Below, in pieces: positions 47,914 to 57,600 of a stretch of 64,000 nucleotides of DNA. The DNA is from Vibrio hannami (GTDB taxonomy: Bacteria; Pseudomonadota; Gammaproteobacteria; Enterobacterales; Vibrionaceae). The stretch is from positions 620,001 through 684,000 of the forward strand of contig NZ_JARQZP010000003.1 of assembly GCF_029589055.1 (NCBI RefSeq), read 5' to 3'. How positions within the stretch are numbered: position 1 is the stretch's first letter; each line of letters begins with the position of its first letter. The position numbers and the translations under genes were made by a program. Below the pieces are notes generated by a model, which saw nothing but the letters and a program-made list of their open reading frames with translations, was not told where the DNA came from and searched no databases.

Positions 47914-49608
47914 ATGAGCAGTCCTCGATTACGAGCCCAGTTCGAAAAGCTGTTTGAACACTTTGACGGTAAAGACAGCGGCATACAGCTTGACGAAATT
48001 ACAGAAATTTTGTTCTGTACACGTCGTAATGCCAGAATCGTTTTAAACAAGCTCGAAGAGGAAGGATGGATTGAATGGCACCCTGCTGCAGGAAGAGGAA
48101 ACCTATCCAGGTTAGTCTTTAAGCGAAATAGGCAGGATGTCAGTGAGAACCTGGCTAAGCGTTACCTTGAAGAGGGAAAAATAGGGCAGGCTCTTAACGT
48201 TCTGGACAGAGACAGCGGAAAACTTGCGAAGGTAATTGAAGGCTACCTTGGTGTACAACATGTCGAGGGCGCTCAGGTAATTCGATTGCCTTACTATCGC
48301 GCTCTCTCAATGCTTAATCCCATCAAACACCACAGGCGCTCTGAACAACATATTATTCATCAGGTTTTTAGTGGTTTAACCCGGCTCGATGAAAAAGAAC
48401 AAATCCAGCCTGATTTAGCACATACATGGGAAGCGCTGAGTTCTACTCACTGGCGTTTTTATCTCCGTAAGGGGATTCGGTTTCATAATGGCAACAATCT
48501 GCAGACATCCCACGTAGTTGAAAGCCTGGCTTTGTTAAGCAAGCAAAAAACGTTGTTTTCACATATAGAGAGAGTTTCTAGCCCAGCACCATTAATAGTG
48601 GATATTGAGCTTAACAAACCTGATTGGTATCTTCCGCTATTCCTTTGTGAAGCCTCGGCGAAGATAATGCCTCCTGAGGAATGGCGCTCTGACAGTTTTG
48701 ACCTTTTGCCGATCGGTACAGGCCCATACAGGGTTGCATTGAACAACGACAAAAAACTGGTACTTGAAGTATTCGACGGCTATTACGGTTTCAGACCTTT
48801 GGTAGACAAGGTAGAAGTTTGGGTCATTGATGATGCTTATTCTGCCATGGTATTCCCAAGTTTATCTAATCCTATCGCACCACATAACAGTTCAGCAGAT
48901 GATGTAGAGTTGGATCCTGGGTGCACATATCTGCTGCTTAACCGAAAAAATGGGCTGTTCAAGGATGAACAATGGGCGAAGTATATCGTTTCGCGACTTA
49001 ACTCCTTCAATTTGTTTAAAAGCTTACCTGAACAAACCATCATCGACATGGGGCTACTGCCAGCGACGGGGCTTAAGCCTGGCTGGCAACATATGTATCA
49101 TGGTGGAACGGTAGCCGAGAAGCCAGGAACGAGCAGAATAACTTTGGCTTATCATGCACAACATCCGGTATTTCCAGCTATGGTTAAGTCTATTTCAAAG
49201 CTCCTGGAGTCAGACGGTCATCATGTAGAGTTGGTTAGATACGATTATCATCTCGACAGGCCAGAAAATGTCGATATCTGGTTTAAACCAATGGGGATTG
49301 GTACAAACAGAGATGATGCGCTTGCTGCTTGGTTACTTGACTACAGTGATATTAGCAAACTGAGCAACCGCGAAACATTTGCCCATTGGCACAATATAAT
49401 TGATGAGTGGCGCTCCCAAAGTGATGCTCCGTTTCCTTCAAAACAAATTGGGCTCTCGCTTTCAGAACATTGCCAGATAATACCGATGTTTCATTGTTGG
49501 TTGGGAGTAAGTAAGGATCATTGCGGTACATTGCAAAACGCTCGTTGTAATGCACTTGGCTGGTTTGATTTTAGTTCAGTTTGGATAAAGCCTGACTTAA
49601 GCGTATAG
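47914..49608 (+). CDS. sgrR: SgrR-family transcriptional regulator
   Basis: A 564-residue protein with an N-terminal winged-helix domain (SgrR_N, about residues 1-115, with QLDEITEILFCTRRNARIVLNKLEEEGWIEW) and a long C-terminal region like an oligopeptide/solute-binding protein (SBP_bac_5, from about residue 165, GLTRLDEKEQIQPDLAHTWEAL). In E. coli SgrR answers glucose-phosphate stress and activates the sRNA SgrS. The 76 bases upstream are too short for an sgrS gene and setA is absent, so the target here is unknown. Confidence 0.9.
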   Translation: MSSPRLRAQFEKLFEHFDGKDSGIQLDEITEILFCTRRNARIVLNKLEEEGWIEWHPAAGRGNLSRLVFKRNRQDVSENLAKRYLEEGKIGQALNVLDRDSGKLAKVIEGYLGVQHVEGAQVIRLPYYRALSMLNPIKHHRRSEQHIIHQVFSGLTRLDEKEQIQPDLAHTWEALSSTHWRFYLRKGIRFHNGNNLQTSHVVESLALLSKQKTLFSHIERVSSPAPLIVDIELNKPDWYLPLFLCEASAKIMPPEEWRSDSFDLLPIGTGPYRVALNNDKKLVLEVFDGYYGFRPLVDKVEVWVIDDAYSAMVFPSLSNPIAPHNSSADDVELDPGCTYLLLNRKNGLFKDEQWAKYIVSRLNSFNLFKSLPEQTIIDMGLLPATGLKPGWQHMYHGGTVAEKPGTSRITLAYHAQHPVFPAMVKSISKLLESDGHHVELVRYDYHLDRPENVDIWFKPMGIGTNRDDALAAWLLDYSDISKLSNRETFAHWHNIIDEWRSQSDAPFPSKQIGLSLSEHCQIIPMFHCWLGVSKDHCGTLQNARCNALGWFDFSSVWIKPDLSV

Positions 49609-49612
49609 ATAT

Positions 49613-49640
49613 AAAAAACCAGCGATATGCTGGTTTTTTT
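49613..49640 (+). terminator. Intrinsic terminator of sgrR
   Basis: AAAAAACCAGC and GCTGGTTTTTT pair around a short AT loop. Confidence 0.85.
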
Positions 49641-49660
49641 TAGTGAGATAAAAAGTGTTT

Positions 49661-49849
49661 TTATTCGGCGCTCTCTTTATGTTCTGCGACAAATCTTTTA
49701 ATAAAGTGTCTTATCTCACGTGCTGCAGATGTGTCTAAGTCTTCACACAACGCAACAAATTCATCTCGCTGCTGACCATTGATTCTGATAATCAGCTGAC
49801 TATCTTTTTTATTCTGGTCATTCTTTTTCTTACTAGTAGTAGAAGCCAC
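49661..49849 (-). CDS. Small ribbon-helix-helix-like protein
   Basis: A 62-residue protein with a lysine-rich N-terminus (about 15 residues), then a beta strand QLIIRINGQ and two helices (RDEFVALCEDLD, SAAREIRHFIKRFVAEH). This is the strand-helix-helix layout of RHH/Arc DNA-binding proteins. It may be a small regulator or an orphan antitoxin; no toxin-sized gene is adjacent. Confidence 0.6.
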   Translation of the reverse strand: MASTTSKKKNDQNKKDSQLIIRINGQQRDEFVALCEDLDTSAAREIRHFIKRFVAEHKESAE

Positions 49850-50060
49850 GATAATATCTCAAGTATATACAACGGCTATCACTTTACAGTTTTATGACGT
49901 CTAGTCAACTGGAAAAGGTCTCAATTGAGCGAATTATCGCCACTTACAAGCAAGTTAGTGACTCAGCCTTTGTTCTTGATTTAAAAGTACTCTTAACTTG
50001 GGTGACCTTTTCGTCGTATACTCCAGTACATATAAATAATAATGAATATAGAGGCGGTCA

Positions 50061-51148
50061 ATGACTAAGTACTATGCTGAGATTACAGGTTGGGGAAAAT
50101 GTGTTCCTCCTGCGGTTTTATCTAACGAAGATTTAAGTACATTTTTAGAAACGTCGGATGAATGGATCAAAAACCCGAACCGGCATAGAAAACAGACGCA
50201 TAAGCCACGTTAACACATCCGATATGGCGACGGTTGCTGCAAAAAAAGCGCTTGCAGCCGCTGGCATCGAAGCAAAAGACCTGGACGTAATTATAGTGGC
50301 AACATGTTCTCCGGACTCTTTGATCCCGAACACTGCTTCTAAAGTACAGCAAAACCTTGGCGTCGCCGGAGCTGCTGCGTTCGATCTTAATGCTGCTTGT
50401 ACAGGATTTGTTTACGGCCTTGAAACCGCAACTCGCTTGATTCAGGCTGGTTCATACAAGCACGCACTGATTATTGGTGCGGAAAGGCTTTCGTTCTATA
50501 TAGACTGGACTAAACGCGACACCGCCGTACTTTTTGGAGATGGTGCTGGCGCGGTCGTAGTGAGTAAAACAGAAGAGAAGCTAGGACTACAGGAAGCTCT
50601 GATTGGCTGTGATTCTGACGGACGCGATATTTTATCTGTACCTAAGTTTGGTACGTGTATGGATCGTTTTGCTGCAGACAATGGCTATTGGGACTTTAAC
50701 TTTGTCGGTAGAGACATCTTCAAACGTGCAGTCAAAGGGATGGGGGTAGCCGCTCAAACGGTACTCCAAAGAGCCCAAATCACTACCGACCAGATAGACC
50801 TTCTTATTCCGCATCAGGCAAATATACGGATTATCCAGACACTTGCTGATCTAGCTGGTATTGGCCAGGATCGGGCGTTTGTAAATATCCAGAACTACGG
50901 TAATACCTCTGCGGCAACTGTACCTATTGCTATTTGCGAAGCGGTGGAGCAGGGAAGGGTAAAACCAAACGATACTATTTTACTGGCAGCATTCGGAGCA
51001 GGTTTTGACCTGGGGCGCTGGTCTTCTAAAATGGGGTGAGAGAGTTGAACCAATCAACACCTCTGACGCAGCTTTGCCTGAATGTGATAAGACCGCACTT
51101 GAACTTCTTGATAACGCAATAAAACATTGCCAAAGCCGAAAAGGCTAA
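50061..51148 (+). pseudogene. fabH: Beta-ketoacyl-ACP synthase III (second FabH), two frameshifts
   Basis: KAS III enzyme that starts fatty-acid synthesis by condensing acetyl-CoA with malonyl-ACP. The frame from the ATG at 50061, behind GAGGCGGTC, breaks at the five-A run 50169-50173. Removing one A gives [13 protein letters not shown]. It breaks again at the four-T run 51003-51006; removing one T gives [13 protein letters not shown] and a C-terminal tail to 51148. The repaired protein has 361 residues. The catalytic triad is complete: Cys in [12 protein letters not shown], His in IPHQANIR and Asn in NYGNTSAAT. The main fabH would be in the fab cluster on the other chromosome, so this is probably the longer second vibrio copy. 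Confidence 0.88.
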
Positions 51149-51171
51149 GAAGTAATCGTTAGTAGTGAAAC

Positions 51172-51203
51172 TAGGGAGCCATTGGCTCCCTATATATTTT
51201 TAA
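51172..51203. terminator. Terminator between convergent fabH and CoADR genes
   Basis: TAGGGAGCC (51172-51180), loop ATT, GGCTCCCTA (51184-51192), then a T-rich stretch on the plus strand. Confidence 0.85.
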
Positions 51204-52902
51204 GCTTTCGAGAACATATAGGTTCTGTAACCACCTACAATATTGCGGGCGTTATATCCTCGGTTTGTAAGTTGACGACACGCTACGTTACCACGTAATC
51301 CTACTGCGCAGAGCACGAGAATCTCTTTATCTTTAGGAAGTTCTTCCATACGGTTTCTTAGATCGTCCACAGGAATGTTCACTGAATTTGGAAGCGTGCC
51401 AAACTTTTGAATTTCTCCCGGTGTACGAACATCTAGAACAAGCTGATCAGCTTTTAGCGCATCCAGCTCTTCAAAATGAATCGCTTTAATATCACCGTTT
51501 TCGATATTGTTTGCGACAAAAGCAGCCTGATTAATCACATCCTTTGCACTACCGAATGGTGGAGCATAAGTTAGCTCAAGATGTTGTAGCTGATCTATAG
51601 TCATTCCGGCTCTCTGCGCCACTGCCATGATATCGATACGCTTATCGACACCATCTTTACCGGCAGCTTGTGCTCCCAGAATTTTTTAGTCTCGGGACAA
51701 TACAGCATCTTAAACGAAACGATTTCTGCTCCAGGATAGTAGCTTGCATGGCTAGCGGTATGCACATAAATCTTTTTGTATGGGATACCTTCACGCTTTA
51801 GCGACTTTTCATTCTTACCAGTGGACGCAATTGCAAGGTCGAAAATCTTACAGATCGCGGTTCCCTGAGTCCCCTGATAAGTTTCTTCACGTCCAAGCAT
51901 GTTATCGGCAGCCATTCTTCCCTGACGGTTAGCCGGACCCGCTAATGGAACAAGGGTCGGATTACCCGTCACAAAATCAACTTCTTCAACCGCATCACCT
52001 ACCGCGTATATAGAAGGGTCGCTGGTTTGCATACTTGGGTTTGTCCAGATACCGCCAAGATCACCAACTTTAAGTCCTGCTTCCTGAGCCAGTTTGGTTT
52101 CAGGGCGAACACCGATAGCCATAACGAGAATTTCTGTCTCTATTTTATCGCCGTTACTAAGCGTCAGGTTCAGGTGACCTTCAATGTGCGAATGCTCATT
52201 GGACTCACCACTCTCCAGATTAGGTACATGAGGTTCCTGAACATACTCAACCGCTTCTAGTGCAACCCCCAACCTTAAATCGACACCACGCTCTTTGATT
52301 TCAGCATGTGCAAAACCTGCCATTTCACGGTCTACCGGAGTCATTACCTGATCAGCAAGTTCAACCAATGTCGTTTTAATGCCTAACTGATGAAAAGCTT
52401 CCATCATCTCCAGACCAATAAATCCACCACCAACGACAGTCGCGTGTTCTGGGCGGTTCATCTTAATAGTGTTAAGAATCTTATCCATATCAGGGATATT
52501 ACGCAGCGAATGCGTTAATGGATTATCTATTCCAGGGATAAGCGGCACAATAGGGCCTGCACCAGGGCTTAAAAGTAAGAAATCGTAAGACTCAGTGTAT
52601 TCAGAGCCGTCAAGTACGTTTCTGATCGTCACCTCTTTTTGTTCTTTGTTCACGCTGATCACTTCACTCATGATTCTAACGTCTACATTAAATCGGGCTA
52701 AGAAGCTTTGTGGTGTTTGCAAAAGCAGGTTAGAACGCTCGGTAATATCTCCACCGATATGATAGGGAAGGCCACAGTTAGCAAACGATACGAACTCTCC
52801 ACGTTCGAACATGATAATCTCTGCGTCTTCGCTTAGGCGACGTGCACGTGCCGCCGCAGAAGCTCCGCCTGCAACACCACCGACTATTACGATTTTGGTC
52901 AT
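51200..52902 (-). pseudogene. CoA-disulfide reductase with C-terminal rhodanese domain, frameshifted
   Basis: FAD- and NAD(P)H-dependent reductase of CoA disulfide or persulfide fused to a rhodanese. N-terminal FAD fold IVIVGGVAGGASAAARARR, the single active cysteine in FANCGLPYHIGG, NAD fold VVGGGFIGLEMME and the FAD-contacting YAVGDAVE are present. The frame breaks at the T-run 51682-51687 (A-run on the coding strand). One more base restores CPETKKILGAQAAG and continues to the rhodanese domain, with its active-site loop LCAVGLRGNVA, giving about 567 residues. The ATG at 52902 has GGAG before it. It lies downstream of the DUF2892 gene and next to a persulfide-sensor-type ArsR, consistent with polysulfide reduction. 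Confidence 0.9.
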
Positions 52903-53038
52903 TTTTATCTCCAACTAACAATCTGTTGTAACCACAAACATAAAAAACAAAAAAGCACACACGCCATGAAAATGTATTGGGTCTGTTGACCTTATATACA
53001 TGGCTAGTGCATGCAATGCTTTTTTGTGTTCTATATTA

Positions 53039-53224
53039 CTATTGCAGCCCGAGCTTTTTCAGGAAAAAGTTTGCAGGGCAAATACCAGTGAAGGCACTTT
53101 GAATTAAGTTCAGTCCAACAAACACTGTAAGCCAAACGAAATTAGGGTGCACCGTAACTGTGAGAATTACTGAGAGCAATATCATGCTTCCGGCTAATAC
53201 TCTTACTCCATTTTCGAGTGTCAT
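53039..53224 (-). CDS. DUF2892 membrane protein (YgaP C-terminal-like)
   Basis: A 61-residue protein of two transmembrane helices, LAGSMILLSVILTVTV and FVWLTVFVGLNLIQSAF, followed by GICPANFFLKKLG, which is diagnostic for DUF2892. In E. coli YgaP the same domain is fused to a rhodanese. It is the first gene of the minus-strand operon with the CoA-disulfide reductase and is divergent from the ArsR regulator. Anchoring or sulfide-related transport is inferred. Confidence 0.88.
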   Translation of the reverse strand: MTLENGVRVLAGSMILLSVILTVTVHPNFVWLTVFVGLNLIQSAFTGICPANFFLKKLGLQ

Positions 53225-53281
53225 CGCTTTCTCCTTGAGTGGTCGTCTCTTCTATTAGATGTAGTTAATATAAACCCCTAA

Positions 53282-53297
53282 ATTAGATATGTCTAAT
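53282..53297. promoter_or_regulatory. Candidate ArsR operator O1
   Basis: ATTAGATATGTCTAAT is a perfect palindrome with four central bases, and it lies 58 bases before the DUF2892 start. BigR/YgaV-type regulators bind AT-rich palindromes of this kind. Confidence 0.6.
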
Positions 53298-53349
53298 ATT
53301 ATTTTGGTTCATTTAAAATTACTAATTAAGCATTGACTAATTAATCTAT

Positions 53350-53365
53350 ATTAGTATTATCTAAA
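53350..53365. promoter_or_regulatory. Candidate ArsR operator O2
   Basis: ATTAGTATTATCTAAA is a near-copy of O1 with the same TTAG/CTAA arms, 27 bases before the ArsR start. A pair of sites in one divergent gap fits autoregulation plus control of both operons. Confidence 0.5.
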
Positions 53366-53391
53366 CAATACATACGATATCGAGGTGCCTG

Positions 53392-53685
53392 ATGGATATT
53401 GAAAAAATGCAGATAAATGCTGAAGAAGTGTCAGATCTTTTAAAAACAATGGCACATCCAGACAGGTTACTCGTGTTATGTCAGTTAACAAAAGGTGAGG
53501 TAGGTGCAGGGAAGTTACAGGCATGTTCGAGCTTAAGCCAGTCGGCGTTTTCGCAACATCTTACCGTATTAAAAAAACACAAGTTGGTTAGTGTAAGGAA
53601 AGAGTCTCAACAAGTTTTCTATTCATTAGCGGATCATCGAGTTTCTGATCTTATCAAAAGTTTACACACTATTTATTGTAATTAA
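53392..53685 (+). CDS. ArsR-family persulfide-sensor-like regulator (HlyU/BigR/YgaV type)
   Basis: A 97-residue winged-helix repressor. The recognition helix region is SLSQSAFSQHLTVLKKHKLV. It keeps the two distant cysteines of the HlyU/BigR/SqrR group, in RLLVLCQL near residue 30 and HTIYC at residue 96. These form a disulfide or tetrasulfide switch in the known proteins. An extra Cys is in LQACSSLSQS. It is the first gene of a plus-strand set with two YeeE/YedE proteins. Release by sulfide-derived persulfides is inferred from family and neighbours. Confidence 0.9.
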   Translation: MDIEKMQINAEEVSDLLKTMAHPDRLLVLCQLTKGEVGAGKLQACSSLSQSAFSQHLTVLKKHKLVSVRKESQQVFYSLADHRVSDLIKSLHTIYCN

Positions 53686-53706
53686 CGTAGTAAAAGAGGT
53701 TTACGT

Positions 53707-54126
53707 ATGGGCTTTAGCATTCCCTGGGAGTCACTATTTGGAGGAATACTACTGGGTATTTCGGCGACAATTTTGTTGCTGTTTAACGGTAAAATTGCAG
53801 GGATAAGTGGGGTTTTAACAGGGTTACTTACTCCAAAATCAAATGACTACTCATGGCGTTTCTTATTTTTTGCAGGAATGATCCTGGGTGGATTTATTAG
53901 TACTGCATTTTTGGGCGCACATATTCCAACTGAGTTTGCAGCAACTCCTATGATGATTGCTGTAGCAGGATTACTGGTTGGTATCGGAACCAAATTGGGT
54001 AACGGATGTACAAGTGGACACGGTATATGCGGCATTGGCCGATTATCTCATCGCTCAATTATCGCGACCTGTGTATTCATGTTGACTGCGGGTATCACCG
54101 TATTTTTCCGCCTTCACTTGCTGTAA
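53707..54126 (+). CDS. YeeE/YedE sulfur-transport half-protein (PmpA-like)
   Basis: A 139-residue membrane protein with four helices and the YeeE/YedE core motif GNGCTSGHGICGIGRLS, whose Cys residues are needed for thiosulfate or sulfur passage in characterised relatives. It starts 21 bases after the ArsR gene behind AAAGAGG and is followed 13 bases later by a second half-protein. Together the pair equals one full-length YeeE. Confidence 0.9.
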   Translation: MGFSIPWESLFGGILLGISATILLLFNGKIAGISGVLTGLLTPKSNDYSWRFLFFAGMILGGFISTAFLGAHIPTEFAATPMMIAVAGLLVGIGTKLGNGCTSGHGICGIGRLSHRSIIATCVFMLTAGITVFFRLHLL

Positions 54127-54139
54127 CCCGGAGAGTCTT

Positions 54140-54595
54140 ATGTTTCGTTTGATTGCGTTATTTTCAGGTATTTTATTTGGTATTGGTATGGGGGTTTCCG
54201 GAATGGCAGACCCTGCTAATGTAATAGGCTTTTTGGATGTTGCAGGAAGTTGGGTTCCTAATTTGGCTTTTGTAATGGGCGGTGCGCTGATGGTATTTAT
54301 GCCTGCTTATTTCTTCATTATAAAACCAAGGGAGACCCCAGTTGTTGCTGGCGAGTTTTGTATGGCAAACAGTAAAAAGGTGGATACAAGGCTTATTACA
54401 GGAGCATCACTGTTTGGTATTGGCTGGGGATTGGTTGGAATTTGCCCCGGACCTGCGGTGGCTTCATTAGCAGCAGGCAATGGAGGTGTTATTTTGTTTT
54501 TCGCTTTCATGATGGTTGGGTTGGGAATAACTAATTTACTGATTTGCATCAATAAAAATAGAGAATCAAAAACACAAGTTGTGTCTAGCAACTAG
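54140..54595 (+). CDS. DUF6691/YeeE-like second half-protein (PmpB-like)
   Basis: A 151-residue membrane protein with about four helices. It contains GIGMGVSGMADPANVIGFLD and IGWGLVGICPGPAVASL, the matching half-site of the YeeE/YedE fold. It partners the preceding gene. Such split pairs are usual next to BigR-type regulators and are thought to move sulfide, thiosulfate or persulfide sulfur across the inner membrane. Confidence 0.9.
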   Translation: MFRLIALFSGILFGIGMGVSGMADPANVIGFLDVAGSWVPNLAFVMGGALMVFMPAYFFIIKPRETPVVAGEFCMANSKKVDTRLITGASLFGIGWGLVGICPGPAVASLAAGNGGVILFFAFMMVGLGITNLLICINKNRESKTQVVSSN

Positions 54596-54638
54596 TTTTA
54601 ATAGATAACTCTACATAAAGGACTATTAAGGAGGGAAA

Positions 54639-57600
54639 ATGGAAAAGGAATTAAAATCTGGCCTGGTGTACAAGGTGATGAACAGTTTTTTCCCTCCTAT
54701 TCTCATTATTTTTGCGTTGCTGGTTGGGGCCGTATCTCTTTGGTTAACACCCAAGGAAGAAGATCCCCAGATTGTCGTACCAATGGCGGACGTAATCATT
54801 CAGGCTCCGGGGCTAAGTGCCAAACAGGTAGAAAAGCAAGTTACAGAACCACTTGAAAAGCTACTTAGCCAAATTGACGGCGTAGAATACGTTTACTCAT
54901 CCTCGATGAAAGGAGCCGCGCAGGTTATTGTGCGTTATTTTGTCGGAGAAGGGCGAGAAGACGCGTTAATCAAACTTTACAACAAACTCTACTCTAACCA
55001 GGATAAAATCCCTTCATCTGTTACAAGCTGGATCGTTAAACCAGTTGAAATCGATGATGTTCCTATTGTAGTTGCTTCAATCTATTCAACCAAACCGGGC
55101 ATCGTTTCTTCCTACGAGCTAAGAAGAATTGCGCAGCAGGCGACACAAAGGCTAAAAGCACTCGATAGCACAAACGTGGTAGAAGTGGTTGGCGGCCAAT
55201 CACGAATCGTGGAGGTTGCGCTCGATACCGCCTCTATGGCAAGCCGAAGAACGACGATTGACGATCTACAAAACGCGTTCAAATTAAGCCATACCAAACA
55301 GGATTCCGGTCTAATACACCTTTCCGGTAAAGTTTACCAGTTGGACTCTGGTCAGTTCTTTACTAGTTCAGAAGAACTTGGTTCTTTGGTCGTCAATGTT
55401 GTCGATGGTAAACCTGTTTACTTACAAGACATCGCCACTATTACCGATGGACCCGAGGAACCGTGGAACGACACCTGGTTTCAATACGGACCGGCAGATC
55501 AAGAGATAAGTGATGTATATCCAGCCGTATTTATTTCGGTTGCCAAGCAAAAAGGCGCTAACGCTGTTGGTGTTGCCGAGAGTGTACTTGAAGAGCTAAA
55601 TCATATACAGCGGACTCAATTTCCCGACTCAGTGGAAGTGAGCATCATTAGGAATTATGGCCAGACAGCCAGCGATAAAGTTTCGAATCTGGTTTCGAGC
55701 CTCGGTATCGCGATTCTTACTGTTGTCGTGTTTGTAGGGCTGTTCCTAAATTGGAGAAGCGCGTTAGTTGTTGGTATCGCAATCCCTATTAGCTATGGTG
55801 CTGCATTGGGAATGGATTTGCTGTTTGGATATTCCATAAACAGAGTAACCCTGTTTGCCTTGATTCTGGCGCTTGGCTTGATTGTAGACGACCCAATCGC
55901 GAGTATTGATAACATCGAGCGCTACCTGAAACGAAAAGACCTTACTCGCACTAAAGCCATTGTTTTTGCTATGGCTGAAATCCGCAACGCGCTGCTGATG
56001 TCGACAGTTGCTATCGTTATTGTATTTACCCCTATGTTCTTTATCACCGGAATGATGGGGCCATATATGGGGCCGCTGGCATTTAACGTCCCGATTAGTG
56101 TTATTTTTAGTACCTTCGTTGCGTTCATGATTACCCCCTGGCTGGCGAAAAAGATCCTTAGAGCTGCGGATGAAAAAGGTGTTTATGATGTAAAAACCAC
56201 ACTGCTTTATAAGTGGTATCAGAAATTGCTTCTTCCACTGCTATCAAGTCGCAGTAAGAGTTGGATGTTTCTTGGCCTGGTTGCGGTATTGTTTTTTTCA
56301 GCAGCGCTACTACCGGCTTTAAGGCTGGTACCGCTAAAACTGCTACCGTACGACAACAAAAATGAGTTCCAACTGGTGCTGAACATGCCTGAGCAGAGCA
56401 GTTTTGTTCGTACATCTAATGTGCTTCGAGAGTTTTCGGATTATCTGATTACCGTTCCTGAAGTAAGTTCTGTATCAGCATTCTCTGGTGTGGCATCGCC
56501 AATGGACTTTAACGGAATGGTTCGTCACTACTTTATGCGTAACTTACCAAGTCAGGGTGAACTAAGAATCGTATTGGCGGATAAAGATCGTCGACATCAT
56601 CAGTCTCATGAAGTGGTCACCAGATTACGAAACGATCTGCAGTCCATCGCCAATAAACATAACGCTGATATACAACTGGTTGAAATGCCACCAGGGCCAC
56701 CAGTAATTGCCACCATTACTGCAGAAGTCTATGGCGAAGAGACGACATCATATTCCCGTCTGCAAGAGCAGGCCAATGTGCTGGCAGACAGGCTAAAGCG
56801 CGAAGAGTTCGTCACCGAAGTAGACACCAGTATTCAGGGTACCTACGAAACCTGGCAGTTTATCGTCGATAGGGAAAAAGCCGCATTATCAGGTGTGTCT
56901 GTATATGACGTAAACCAGACTATACGCGCCGCAAATAAAGGTTTTGTTTTGGCGAATCTGAATGCAGAACGAGAAATCAATGAGCTACCGATTTTCGTGC
57001 GATTACCCGAAACCAATCGTGATGATATCCATCAGCTGATGTCACTGTATGTTAAAGGGAGGCCGGGTATCAGTAAACAGGTCGTACAAGGTTCTCTTGT
57101 TGACGCGCCGCAACCATTAGTGCAGTTGTCCGAGATTGGTCAGTTCGTTAAACACGATACCAATCAGCCAATTTTTCACAAAAACCTTAAGCCTGTAGTT
57201 TATGTCTACGCGGAAACAGTAGGGCGAGTTCCAGGCGAAATTGTTGCAGATGTGATTTCCGATCAAGGTGAAGAAAGTTTGCAATCAAGACGCTCTCTGG
57301 CAGAACGTCACTATTTTAACAATGGCGCAGGAGATGGGTGGTCACTTGATAAAGATATACATGTCGTCTGGAGTGGCGAAGGGGAGTGGAAGATTACCGT
57401 TGATGTATTTCGGGATCTGGGTATCGCCTACGGTGCCGCACTGCTGGGTGTATTTATCGTAATGTTGATACAAACGGGTTTACCAGCAGTATCGGGCATT
57501 ATTATGTTAGCCATCCCACTGACCGTCATCGGAATAATGCCCGGATTCTGGCTACTTAATGCGTTAAGTGAACCCATAGAAGGGTATCCAAATCCGGCGC

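Noticed and set aside
49661..49849. RHH-like protein as an antitoxin
   Set aside because: No toxin gene is adjacent on either side. It is kept only as a small DNA-binding-like protein.
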